Of a DNA stretch of 64,000 nucleotides, positions 1 to 7,638 are shown piece after piece. This stretch comes from Natronosporangium sp035305625. GTDB taxonomy: Bacteria; Actinomycetota; Actinomycetes; Mycobacteriales; Micromonosporaceae. Positions within the stretch are counted from its first letter, which is position 1; each line of letters opens with the position of its first letter. The translations under genes were made by a program, and so were the position numbers. Below the pieces are notes generated by a model, which made no database searches, was not told the DNA's origin, and worked only from the letters and a program-made list of their open reading frames with translations. Location: NCBI GenBank assembly GCA_963809545.1, contig CAWEKD010000005.1:1364001-1428000 (forward strand), given 5' to 3'.

Positions 1-252
1 CGCAGTGGCCTGGGGGGTCAGGCCGAGTCGGCGGCGGACGGAGACATGGGTGGGGTCGCCGCCGAGGACCTCCACGCGGCCAGCGGAGGGCCGACGCAAG
101 CCGGCCAAGATTTCGATCATGGTGGATTTACCGGCCCCGTTGGGGCCCAGGACCGCGGTCACACCGGGGGGGATGGTGACCGACACGCTGTCCAGAGCGA
201 CCACCGAGCCGTACGTCTTGGTGACGTGATCCAAGCGGGCAATGATGTCCAT
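1..252 (-). CDS. ABC transporter ATP-binding protein (N-terminal 84 residues, runs off window)
   Basis: Reading leftward from an ATG at 252, the frame stays open to the window edge. The product begins MDIIARLDHVTKTYGS and contains a complete Walker A motif, GPNGAGKST, near residues 36-44, followed by a Q-loop-like region. This is the start of a drug- or peptide-export type ABC ATPase; the signature and Walker B motifs lie outside the window. The gene is about 145 bp downstream of, and co-oriented with, the RiPP precursor at 399-584. It may therefore export, or give immunity to, the modified peptide. The family call is sure; the substrate is inferred only from position. Confidence 0.85.
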   Translation of the reverse strand, partial: MDIIARLDHVTKTYGSVVALDSVSVTIPPGVTAVLGPNGAGKSTMIEILAGLRRPSAGRVEVLGGDPTHVSVRRRLGLTPQATA

Positions 253-398
253 TGGTTGCTCCCAGCGGGGACGGCCGGGGGGCGCGCGCCGCGCGCCCCC
301 CGGAGTGGACAGATTTTTCGGTACGTGCCGAGCGGTCGGCTCGGCCGATCGCCCGGGCACCGGCAGTCCCTGACGCTGCCGGTGCATCCGGCCGGGTC

Positions 399-584
399 TT
401 ACTGCAGTTCCGCCGAGCCGCCGCAGCTGGCGCAGCAGGAGCAGCTGCCGCAGCAGGAGCTGGAGCTGCTGCTGGAGCTACCGGACGACGCGCCGGTTTC
501 CGGCAGGGCGACCGCGTCTCGCATCGAGGTGACCGACAGGACGTCCAGGTCCAGGTCGTCGATGTCGAAGGTGGTGTCGGCCAT
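399..584 (-). CDS. Ser/Cys-rich RiPP precursor peptide, thiazolylpeptide/TOMM-like
   Basis: This 61-residue peptide has an acidic leader (about residues 1-32, including FDIDDLDLDVL and ALPETGA). The core is made almost only of Ser, Cys and Gly: eight consecutive Ser at 36-43, then Cys at 44, 45, 48, 50, 51 and 54, ending in GGSAELQ. The architecture matches precursors of thiazolylpeptide-type bacteriocins and thiazole/oxazole-modified peptides, in which Cys and Ser are cyclised to azoles or dehydrated. The start is fixed by a very strong ribosome site (AAGGAGGT) 8-10 bases upstream of the ATG. An ABC ATPase follows in the same direction. No cyclodehydratase or dehydratase is visible, so modification genes would lie left of position 1. 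The subclass is recalled from memory. Confidence 0.75.
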   Translation of the reverse strand: MADTTFDIDDLDLDVLSVTSMRDAVALPETGASSGSSSSSSSSCCGSCSCCASCGGSAELQ

Positions 585-900
585 GAGGGTTACCTCCTTG
601 AAATAGATCGGACTGTTTGCCGGGAGACCTATGTTGACTTCTGGTCTAACGTTCGGTTTCTCTCGGCTAGTTTGAGATTATTCAAACGATGAAGCGCAGT
701 CAACTCAGAGGTTCAGCCAATGTCCGATGGCGAAGTGGATGGACGTCCTCGCTGATCAGGCGAGGGCAGAACGGGGCAAACCCCACTGATGTGGACGGCC
801 GCTCAGAAATGCTGTCGGGATTGTCCGGTAGATCTGGACAGTCGGGTGTGTGGTATCGGGAGAAACGGTTAGCCAGCAGAGCCGGCGTTACGCGCGTCGG
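585..900 (-). promoter_or_regulatory. Intergenic region upstream of RiPP precursor, with inverted-repeat operator candidate
   Basis: This 316-bp stretch separates the precursor start (584) from the ArsR-like gene end (901), and I see no credible gene in it. At 670-687 a perfect inverted repeat, GTTTGA-N6-TCAAAC, sits about 85 bp before the precursor start codon in a locally AT-rich patch, as expected for an operator near a promoter. I could not assign -35 and -10 elements with confidence. The regulator that binds here is unknown; the neighbouring ArsR-like protein is an obvious candidate. Confidence 0.45.
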
Positions 901-1512
901 TCAGGCGGTGGGCTCTGGCGGCGTGTGTCCGGCCACGCTGGGGTGCAGCGCGACCAGCAACGCGAACCGGGGCGCTCCCGGCTCACTGGCCTGCTCAAAG
1001 CGGCGGACCAGGGCGAGCAGTTCCTGACGGAACTCCGCCAGTCGGGATGCCGGCAGCTCGGCCACTGCCCGACTGAGCAGCATCCGCTCGGTCTCCGGCG
1101 CGTCCGGGGTGGCGGAGACGTGGCCGGTGGCGAGCCCGGTGGCGATCTCGTCCCGGGTCTGCTGGAGGAGCTTCGTCGCCAGCTCTCCCACCCCGGAACC
1201 GTCCTCCGTCCCGGTGCCGCCCGCGCGACGATGGAAGGTCAGATCCAGCTGGCCGGTGCCGTACCGCTTCTCGAGGATGCCGTTGACCAGCCGGGTCTCC
1301 CGGACCTGGAGCAGTCCGTGCTGTTCCAGCAGGTTGAGGTGGTAGTAGATCTTGGTAGGGGGGATCCCCACCTCGGCGGCGAACTCCTTGGCGGTCCACA
1401 GGCGGGCAGGCTCGGCCATCGCCCGCTCCAGCACGGTGAGCCGGATCGGATCCGCCACCGCCTTGAGGGTGGCGACATCCTTGACTATCCGAACCGGAAG
1501 GACCTCCGCCAC
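901..1512 (-). CDS. ArsR-like winged-helix transcriptional regulator
   Basis: A 203-residue protein starting at GTG 1512, preceded by a GGGAGCAGGG purine-rich site. Residues about 10-75 form a winged helix-turn-helix of the ArsR-like kind (ADPIRLTVLERAM, then PPTKIYYHLNLLEQHGLL, then a wing with NGILEKRYG). The C-terminal ~110 residues are predicted helical and probably mediate dimerisation or effector sensing. No metal-binding CxC motif is visible, so it is not a classical arsenic or metal sensor. It lies upstream of and co-oriented with the RiPP precursor, with a 316-bp gap, so it may regulate that locus or itself. Its targets are not shown by the sequence. Confidence 0.85.
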   Translation of the reverse strand: MAEVLPVRIVKDVATLKAVADPIRLTVLERAMAEPARLWTAKEFAAEVGIPPTKIYYHLNLLEQHGLLQVRETRLVNGILEKRYGTGQLDLTFHRRAGGTGTEDGSGVGELATKLLQQTRDEIATGLATGHVSATPDAPETERMLLSRAVAELPASRLAEFRQELLALVRRFEQASEPGAPRFALLVALHPSVAGHTPPEPTA

Positions 1513-1544
1513 GACGCCCTGCTCCCTGTTAGTCGACTTGTATT

Positions 1545-1570
1545 CAACGCTTAATGATAGTTCAGCGTTG
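1545..1570. promoter_or_regulatory. Inverted repeat upstream of ArsR-like gene
   Basis: CAACGCT (1545-1551) and AGCGTTG (1564-1570) form a perfect 7-bp inverted repeat with a 12-nt AT-rich spacer. It lies 33 bp upstream of the ArsR-like start codon and overlaps the stop codon of the folate cyclo-ligase gene. It could be an autoregulatory operator or a weak terminator. The position favours the operator, but this is unproven. Confidence 0.4.
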
Positions 1571-2209
1571 GGGGAGGGGCGTCGAGAGGGCGATCGGCAG
1601 GCGGACCAGCCCGGCTGACGGGGTGATCACTGCGGTCACCGGGCGGTCGTGCGGCTCGGCCGGTAACCGGTCACGCAGCTCGTCGTCGTACAGCAGCGCG
1701 ATCACCGGTACGCCCGGGGGGACCGTGGCCAGGGCTCGGTCGTATGAGCCGCCTCCTTTGCCGAGCCGAACTCCCCGCCGGTCCACCGCCAGCGCCGGGA
1801 CCACGACCAGGGTCGCGTCGGCGAGGGCGTGCGGTCCCAGGCGGGGGCCGGTCGCTTCGGCGGTCCCTTTCGGCCCAGGCACCAATTGTCCCAGGTAGAC
1901 CGCCCAATCCAGACTGAGATCGGGCTGGAGCACCGGCAGGATCAACCGGCCCGTGGGGGGTAGGTGCCGCGCCATCACCGCGGGCAGGTCCGGTCCGCCT
2001 GGTTCGCTCCCGACCGGCACGTACCCGGCCACGACCGGACCGTCGGTACTGGCCGGTAAGTCGGTCAGTAGTCCGGTGAGGACCGCCTGCAGGCGGGCGG
2101 CCGCGGCCATGCGGGCCGGCCCGGACCGCTGCCGGCGTGCCGCGAGTAAATCAGCACGTATCTCCGATTTATCCGCTTTTGCGGAAATTTGCTGACCGGA
2201 ATCTGACAT
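1562..2209 (-). CDS. 5-formyltetrahydrofolate cyclo-ligase
   Basis: A 215-residue cytosolic enzyme that converts 5-formyl-THF to 5,10-methenyl-THF with ATP. Diagnostic features are an N-terminal K-x-x-I-R-x-x-L-L-A-x-R segment, a central GPKG nucleotide-binding segment, and the C-terminal block RRGVRLGKGGGSYDRAL that binds ATP and folate. The ATG at 2209 (MSDSGQQ) was chosen because it gives the usual family length; the frame stays open further upstream, but that extension would run into the divergent diguanylate cyclase gene. In many actinobacteria this gene is divergent from the galU-glp-rimJ-sepX block, as here apart from the inserted cyclase gene. Confidence 0.93.
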   Translation of the reverse strand: MSDSGQQISAKADKSEIRADLLAARRQRSGPARMAAAARLQAVLTGLLTDLPASTDGPVVAGYVPVGSEPGGPDLPAVMARHLPPTGRLILPVLQPDLSLDWAVYLGQLVPGPKGTAEATGPRLGPHALADATLVVVPALAVDRRGVRLGKGGGSYDRALATVPPGVPVIALLYDDELRDRLPAEPHDRPVTAVITPSAGLVRLPIALSTPLPQR

Positions 2210-2306
2210 CTGGGACGCCTCATCAGGGCCGAGAACGTTGTGGCTGTGTGTAAGCATCGCATTCAGGGTGGTTTCCGCGCAGCCAACCAGTGACAGGGGG
2301 CACCCA

Positions 2307-4478
2307 GTGACGCTGCGTACCCGGCTGACCGTGGCGTTTGTCGCCGCTGTGCTGGGCCCCGCGCTGCTCGGTGCCGGACTGGTGGTCCACACTGCTCGCG
2401 GCCAGAGCGAAGAGCGCGCCGTCCGAGAGCTCACCGTCGCCGCCACTGTGGTCCGTACCGCCCTGACCGCCCGGTGCGATCAACTCCGCGCCAGCGCCGC
2501 GTTGCTGGCGGCACAGCCGACCAATCAGCGGGCGCAGCTCGCCACCCAGCTGGTCACCCACGAGCTGGCCAGCGTGGTCCAGATCCGGTCACCGCAGCGG
2601 TGGGCGCAGGTCACCGACGGCAGCCCACCCCGGCGGTGGGCCGACTGCGCCGCTGACGACCTCACCTCGGTCCGATATGGGGCGCTCGCCGCCCAGGCCC
2701 CGCTCGCCGCCGGGGGCGCCGTCTGGGTCGCCACCCCGGTGGACGCACAGACCGTCCATGAACTGGCCCACCTCGCCGGCGTGGAGGTCACCCTGCTCGG
2801 CGCCGGCCCCACCGATCCACTGCACAGCAGCGCGCCGGTCCCATCCGAGGTGGTCGCGGCCGCCGCCGACGTGGCCCCCGGAGAGATCGGCCGGACCGAC
2901 TCGCGCTATGTGCTGCGGCTGGCGCCGGAGCGAGGGGCGCCGCTGCCGTTGCTGCTGTCCGTGCCTCGCCCCGCCCCGTCCGGCCCCCCGCCCGCCGCCG
3001 TCATCCTGGTGACGGCGGCCATCGTGGCCGCGGTGGCGATGGCCGGCTGGCTGGGACGGGGCGCCACCCGGCCATTGCGCGAGCTGAGCCGGGCCGCGGA
3101 CCGGCTCGCCGCCGGTGAGCTGACCACCCGGGTTCCGATCCGTACGCGGGATGAGGCGGGCCAGCTGGCGGCCGCGTTCAACCGGATGGCCCAGCGCACC
3201 CAGGGACACGTGCGAGCGCTGCGCGCCGGTCGGGAGCAGCTGCGACAACAGCTGACGGTGTTGGGGAACATCCTGTCCAGCACCCACGACCTGGACCGGC
3301 TGCTCCGGGTGGTGCTGCACACCGCGCAGGCGACCACCGGTGCCCGGGCGGGCGCGGTGATGCTGATCGACCGCAGTACCCGCACCCTGGTCGGGCAGGC
3401 CACCGCCCCGGGCGACCGCAGCCCCGCCGATCAGCTCATTCCGATCCGGGTGCCGTTGGGGGAGGGGCTACTGGGTGGGGTGGCGGTGGCCGGGGCGGCG
3501 CAGCGCGGTCGGATCGGCCCGGCCGGACCGGTACCGCACCCGGAGGAGCCGGACTGCCGCACGTACCTGCTGGTCCCCATCACCGCCCCGGCCGGCGGTA
3601 CGGTCCCGCCCGCCCCCTGGCCGGCCCCGCCCTCGGTGCGAGGAGTGCTGGCGGTGTACGACCGGTTCGGTGGGGACGACTTCGATGACCACGACCTCGC
3701 GGCGCTGCAGATCCTCGCCGGGCGGGTCGGCGCGGCGGTGGACAACGTCCGCATGCATCAGGAGACCCAACGGCTGTCGTTGACCGACCCGCTGACCGGA
3801 CTGTGGAACTACCGGCACCTGCGCACCGCCCTGCGCCGAGAGGTGGAGCGGGCCAACCGATTCCACCACCCGCTGGCGGTGCTCTTGCTGGACCTGGACC
3901 GGTTCAAGTCGGTCAACGACCGCCACGGCCACGCGGCCGGGGACGCGGTGTTGGTCGAGTTCGCCGCCCGAGTCCGGTCGATGATCCGGGAAGTGGACGT
4001 ACCGTTCCGGCACGGCGGGGAAGAGTTCGTACTGCTGCTGCCGGAGACCGACACCCGGGGGGCGACCGTGCTGGCGCAGCGGCTGGGGGCGGCGGTCCGG
4101 AGTACCCCGGTGGTGATCGGGACCCGCGGCGATGGCGCCGGCCGCATCGGGATCACCGTCACGGTGTCGATCGGGATCGCGGTCTACCCCACCCACGGTC
4201 GGCACCCGGAGGCGCTGCTGGAGGCGGCGGACGACGCCCTTTATCGGGCCAAAGCGGACGGCCGGGACACCTATCGGGTGGCCGCCCCGGTGGAACCGGA
4301 ACCGTCTGACCGCCCCGACCAGCCCGGCCCGCTCACCGAAGCGGACACCCAGGAGCTGCCGATCCGGGGGGACGCACGCACCCCGGAGGACGCCCTACCT
4401 CGGGCCGGTGCGCACCAACCCGGGCCGGTCAGCCCAGCCGGTGGGGAATTACGTCAAGGTCCCGGGTCAGAAGGTTGA
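2307..4478 (+). CDS. Membrane diguanylate cyclase (HAMP-GAF-GGDEF)
   Basis: A 723-residue sensor expected to make cyclic di-GMP. Start GTG 2307 follows an AGGGGG site; an upstream ATG at 2238 would overlap the divergent promoter. In order: an N-terminal membrane helix (about 7-28), a ~200-residue extracytoplasmic region, a second helix (about 232-252), a HAMP linker, a GAF domain (about 340-490), and a C-terminal GGDEF domain. The active-site loop is GGEEF at 570-574, a functional variant. An RxxD inhibitory site (R561, D564) lies exactly five residues before it, so product inhibition is likely. A ~60-residue Pro/Glu-rich tail follows. The signal sensed is unknown. Confidence 0.93.
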   Translation: MTLRTRLTVAFVAAVLGPALLGAGLVVHTARGQSEERAVRELTVAATVVRTALTARCDQLRASAALLAAQPTNQRAQLATQLVTHELASVVQIRSPQRWAQVTDGSPPRRWADCAADDLTSVRYGALAAQAPLAAGGAVWVATPVDAQTVHELAHLAGVEVTLLGAGPTDPLHSSAPVPSEVVAAAADVAPGEIGRTDSRYVLRLAPERGAPLPLLLSVPRPAPSGPPPAAVILVTAAIVAAVAMAGWLGRGATRPLRELSRAADRLAAGELTTRVPIRTRDEAGQLAAAFNRMAQRTQGHVRALRAGREQLRQQLTVLGNILSSTHDLDRLLRVVLHTAQATTGARAGAVMLIDRSTRTLVGQATAPGDRSPADQLIPIRVPLGEGLLGGVAVAGAAQRGRIGPAGPVPHPEEPDCRTYLLVPITAPAGGTVPPAPWPAPPSVRGVLAVYDRFGGDDFDDHDLAALQILAGRVGAAVDNVRMHQETQRLSLTDPLTGLWNYRHLRTALRREVERANRFHHPLAVLLLDLDRFKSVNDRHGHAAGDAVLVEFAARVRSMIREVDVPFRHGGEEFVLLLPETDTRGATVLAQRLGAAVRSTPVVIGTRGDGAGRIGITVTVSIGIAVYPTHGRHPEALLEAADDALYRAKADGRDTYRVAAPVEPEPSDRPDQPGPLTEADTQELPIRGDARTPEDALPRAGAHQPGPVSPAGGELRQGPGSEG

Positions 4479-4519
4479 CCATCGGCGGGGCGCAGCCGCC
4501 CAGAGCCGGTTTCGACGGC

Positions 4520-4525
4520 TAGTCT
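4520..4525 (+). promoter_or_regulatory. -10 element for galU (probably leaderless)
   Basis: TAGTCT matches the actinobacterial TAnnnT -10 box. It ends 7 nt before the galU ATG at 4533, so transcription probably starts at or next to the start codon. No Shine-Dalgarno sequence precedes that ATG, which fits a leaderless mRNA. Confidence 0.55.
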
Positions 4526-4532
4526 CCATGAC

Positions 4533-5528
4533 ATGTCCCCAGACCATGACGTCCGTCCTGCTTCCCGCACAGACGCCCGTCCGGTGACCGGTTCGGGACG
4601 TAGCGGGGTCCGGGCGACCAGCGCGGTGATCCCGGCGGCTGGGTTCGCCACTCGGTTCCTGCCCCTGACCAAGACCGTCCCCAAGGAACTGCTGCCGGTG
4701 GTCGACCGGCCGGTACTGGAGTACATCGTGGAGGAGGCCGCCGCCGCCGGCCTGGCGGATGTACTGCTGGTCACCGGGCGGGGCAAGACCGCGATGGTGG
4801 ACTACTTCGACCGCCGGCCTGACCTGGAGGAGGTGTTGGCGGCCAAGGGTGACCAGGCCCGGCTGGCGGCGGTGCGCCGGCCGTCGGAGCTGGCCCGGAT
4901 CTTCACGGTACGTCAGCACGAGATGCGGGGTCTGGGGGACGCGGTCGGCTGCGCCGAGACCCACGTGGACAACGAACCGTTCGCGGTCCTGCTGGGGGAC
5001 GAGTTCATCGACCCCCGCGATCCACTGCTGCCCCGCATGCTTGACCTGCAGGAACGCACCGGCGGGATCGTGCTGGCGTTCCTGGAGGTGCCGGCGGACG
5101 AGGTCGACCGGTGGGGGATCGCGGCGGTCCAGCCCGCCGATCCCGCGCTCGGGGACCCGGAGTCCACGGTCGAGGTGACCGGACTGGTGGAGAAGCCGTC
5201 CCCGGAGGAAGCGCCGAGCAACCTGGCCATCATCGGCCGGTACGTACTGCCGCCGGGGATCTTCGATGCGATCCGTCGTACCCCACCCGGCCGCGGCGGG
5301 GAGATCCAGCTCACCGACGCGATGGCGCTGATGCTGGCCGAAGGCACCCCGGTGCACGGGATCGTCTACCGCGGGGTGCGCTACGACACCGGTGCCCCAC
5401 TCGGCTACCTGCAGGCGGTGGTCCAACTGGCCTGCCAGCACGAGGAGCTCGGGCCGGTGTTCCGACAGTGGCTGGCTGACCAGGTAGCGGGGTGGACACC
5501 GGTCACGGCTGGAGGGCGCACTGGATGA
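4533..5528 (+). CDS. galU: UTP--glucose-1-phosphate uridylyltransferase
   Basis: A 331-residue cytosolic enzyme that makes UDP-glucose from UTP and glucose-1-phosphate, feeding cell-envelope and glycan synthesis. The nucleotidyltransferase signature AVIPAAGFATRFLPLTK lies near residues 31-47, with PKELLPVVDRPVLEYIVEEA just after it. The substrate-binding segments GDEFIDP, VEKP and YDTGAPLGYLQA are present. About 28 extra N-terminal residues precede the core, as in other actinobacterial GalU proteins. The last bases overlap the glp start (ATGA), so glp is translationally coupled. A TAGTCT -10 box seven bases before the ATG suggests a leaderless transcript. Confidence 0.95.
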   Translation: MSPDHDVRPASRTDARPVTGSGRSGVRATSAVIPAAGFATRFLPLTKTVPKELLPVVDRPVLEYIVEEAAAAGLADVLLVTGRGKTAMVDYFDRRPDLEEVLAAKGDQARLAAVRRPSELARIFTVRQHEMRGLGDAVGCAETHVDNEPFAVLLGDEFIDPRDPLLPRMLDLQERTGGIVLAFLEVPADEVDRWGIAAVQPADPALGDPESTVEVTGLVEKPSPEEAPSNLAIIGRYVLPPGIFDAIRRTPPGRGGEIQLTDAMALMLAEGTPVHGIVYRGVRYDTGAPLGYLQAVVQLACQHEELGPVFRQWLADQVAGWTPVTAGGRTG

Positions 5529-6790
5529 CCTCGACGGTCGAGGCTGGACCGGCGGCGGGGCGGATGCCGCTGGCCGACTATCTGGCCAGCGTGTTGCGCC
5601 GGATCCGGCCGCTGCCGCCGCTGGACCTCGACCTCACCCAGGCGTACGGGCACGTGCTGGCCGAGGACGTGTCGGCGCCGCACCAGACCCCGTCGTTCGA
5701 CTACGCCGCCGTGGACGGGTACGCCGTCAGCTCCGAGGACCTGCTCGGCGCTACCCAGACGGTCCGGCTGTCGGTGATCGGTGACCTGACCGCGGCCAGT
5801 TGGCGGCCGGTGCGGTTGACCCCGGGTACCTGCTTCTCGGTGGCCGCGGGGGCCCCGTTACCGATCGGCGCCGACCTGGTGGTTCCCGCCGACTGGACCG
5901 ACCAGGGGATGGCCGCGGTGGAGATTCACCGGGTGCCGAAGCGGGGCTATGGGGTACGACGGGCAGGTGAGGAGATCCCCGCCGGCACGGTGCTGGCCCG
6001 GGCCGGGTCCGTGGTGACCCCGGCGTTGCTGGCGGTGTTCGCCGCCACCGGGGTGGCACACGTGATCGTGCGGCCCAGTCCCCGAGTGGTGGTGATCGCC
6101 ACCGGGGACGAGTTGGTGGACGCGGGCCGGGTCAGCCAGCCCGGACAGGTGGTCGACGTGACGTCGCACGCGCTGTCGGCCGCCGCCACCGAAGCGGGCG
6201 GGTACGCGTATCGCGTGGGGATCTGCGACGACGACCCCGAGGGGCTACGTGGTCTGTTGGAGGACCAGACCAGCCGGGCGGACCTGATCGTCACCACCGG
6301 CGGCACCGGCACCGGTCCGGGAGACATGGTGCGGCGGGTGCTGGCGCGCCGGGACGGGGTCCGCGCCGGGTCCGTCGCCTTCACCGACCTGGCGGTGTAC
6401 CCGTGTGAGGTACTCGGGTTCGGTACCGTCGGAGTGGAGGAGGTGCCGATCATCTGCCTGCCCGGCGATCCGGGAGCGGCGATGATCGGGTTCGAGCTGC
6501 TGGTCCGGCCGGTGATCCAGCGCTTGGCCGGGGCCGAGCCGGTGTTTCGACCCAGCGTGCGCGGGCACCTGCTGGAGGCGGTCCAGTCTCCGCTCGGGCT
6601 GCGGGAGTTCCGTCCGGCGCAGGTGGTCGAGCGCCGCGGCGGTGGATACACCGTGCAGCCGCTGCCCGGCGGCCGTCACACGCTGGCCGGGTTGGCCTAC
6701 AGCAACGGGTTGCTGGTACTCGGCGAGCGGGTGGGCGGCGCCGCTGCCGGGTCGAATGTGGATGTCATGCTGCTCGATCGACGGCGGTGA
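5525..6790 (+). CDS. glp: Gephyrin-like molybdotransferase (MoeA/Glp family)
   Basis: A 421-residue protein of the MoeA/gephyrin family that inserts molybdate into molybdopterin, completing molybdenum cofactor. Start ATG 5525 overlaps the galU stop. The N-terminal MoeA domains contain FDYAAVDGYAV and AGAPLPIGAD. The MoCF-binding domain carries TTGGTGTGPGDM and the conserved LPGDPGAAMIGFELLVRP. A C-terminal MoeA domain IV completes the protein. Its position between galU and a GNAT gene, leading to sepX, is the standard actinobacterial arrangement in which this paralogue is called Glp. In that setting Glp has been linked to cell division besides cofactor synthesis; which role applies here cannot be read from sequence. 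Confidence 0.92.
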   Translation: MTSTVEAGPAAGRMPLADYLASVLRRIRPLPPLDLDLTQAYGHVLAEDVSAPHQTPSFDYAAVDGYAVSSEDLLGATQTVRLSVIGDLTAASWRPVRLTPGTCFSVAAGAPLPIGADLVVPADWTDQGMAAVEIHRVPKRGYGVRRAGEEIPAGTVLARAGSVVTPALLAVFAATGVAHVIVRPSPRVVVIATGDELVDAGRVSQPGQVVDVTSHALSAAATEAGGYAYRVGICDDDPEGLRGLLEDQTSRADLIVTTGGTGTGPGDMVRRVLARRDGVRAGSVAFTDLAVYPCEVLGFGTVGVEEVPIICLPGDPGAAMIGFELLVRPVIQRLAGAEPVFRPSVRGHLLEAVQSPLGLREFRPAQVVERRGGGYTVQPLPGGRHTLAGLAYSNGLLVLGERVGGAAAGSNVDVMLLDRRR

Positions 6791-6794
6791 TGAT

Positions 6795-7442
6795 ATGTGG
6801 CTGATAGACCCGGTCCATCCAGGATGGCCGGCGGTGCTGCGGGACGGGCCGGTGGTGCTGCGCCCATACCGCCGGCGCGACGCCGAGCAGTGGTCGGCGG
6901 TGCGGTGCGCCAACCAGGCCTGGCTGGCGCCGTGGGAGCCGAGCGGGTACGGCTCCTGGACCGAACTGAACTCGCCGACGGCGTACCGGCTGTTCTATCA
7001 GGATCTGCGCCGCTCGATCCGGGACGGCACCGCGATGCCGTTCGCGATCACCCTGCATGAGGGGGGTGAAGAGCGGTACGTCGGTCACCTCAGCCTGTCC
7101 AACATCACCCGGCGGGCGTTCGGCTCGGGCGCCGCTGGTTACTGGATCGACTCCGCGGTGGCCGGCCGGGGCATCATGCCCACCGCCCTGGCGTTGCTGG
7201 TGGATCACGCCTTCGGGCCAGGCGGGCTGCACCGGGTGGAGGTGAACATCCGCCCGGAGAACCGGGCCAGCCGCCGGGTGGTGGAGAAGCTCGGATTCCG
7301 CGAAGAGGCCTACCACCAGCGCTACATGTTCATCGACGGCGCCTGGCGGGACCACATTGGGTACGCGCTGACCGTGGAGGACGTGGCCCCCGATGGTGGG
7401 TTGCTCGCCCGCTGGCACCGCTACCAGGCCGCGCACGCGTGA
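6795..7442 (+). CDS. GNAT family N-acetyltransferase (RimJ/RimL-like)
   Basis: A 215-residue acetyl-CoA-dependent acetyltransferase of the RimJ/RimL type, which acetylates N-terminal amines of ribosomal or other proteins. It begins at ATG 6795, four bases after the glp stop. The segment GYWIDSAVAGRGIMPTALAL is the acetyl-CoA pyrophosphate loop (R/Q-x-x-G-x-G/A type). VNIRPENRASRRVVEKLGF is the typical C-terminal RimJ signature. It is co-transcribed with galU and glp, a conserved arrangement in actinobacteria. The true substrate is unknown, so no ribosomal specificity should be assumed. Confidence 0.92.
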   Translation: MWLIDPVHPGWPAVLRDGPVVLRPYRRRDAEQWSAVRCANQAWLAPWEPSGYGSWTELNSPTAYRLFYQDLRRSIRDGTAMPFAITLHEGGEERYVGHLSLSNITRRAFGSGAAGYWIDSAVAGRGIMPTALALLVDHAFGPGGLHRVEVNIRPENRASRRVVEKLGFREEAYHQRYMFIDGAWRDHIGYALTVEDVAPDGGLLARWHRYQAAHA

Positions 7443-7638
7443 CCGGGGCCCCGTGCCGCTGGTCGGCTCGGGGTCCACGGTTGCTGGTCGGTGTCAACGC
7501 CCGAGTGGTCCGTCGGGCTTCCGACATCGTTGAGTCGGCGCGCCGCGTCAGTCGACCAGCGGGGCCGCCGTAACCTCACACATACGGCGGAATATCGCCG
7601 GCGGTCCGAAACCAGCGACAGGCAGGAGGGTGTGCGAG

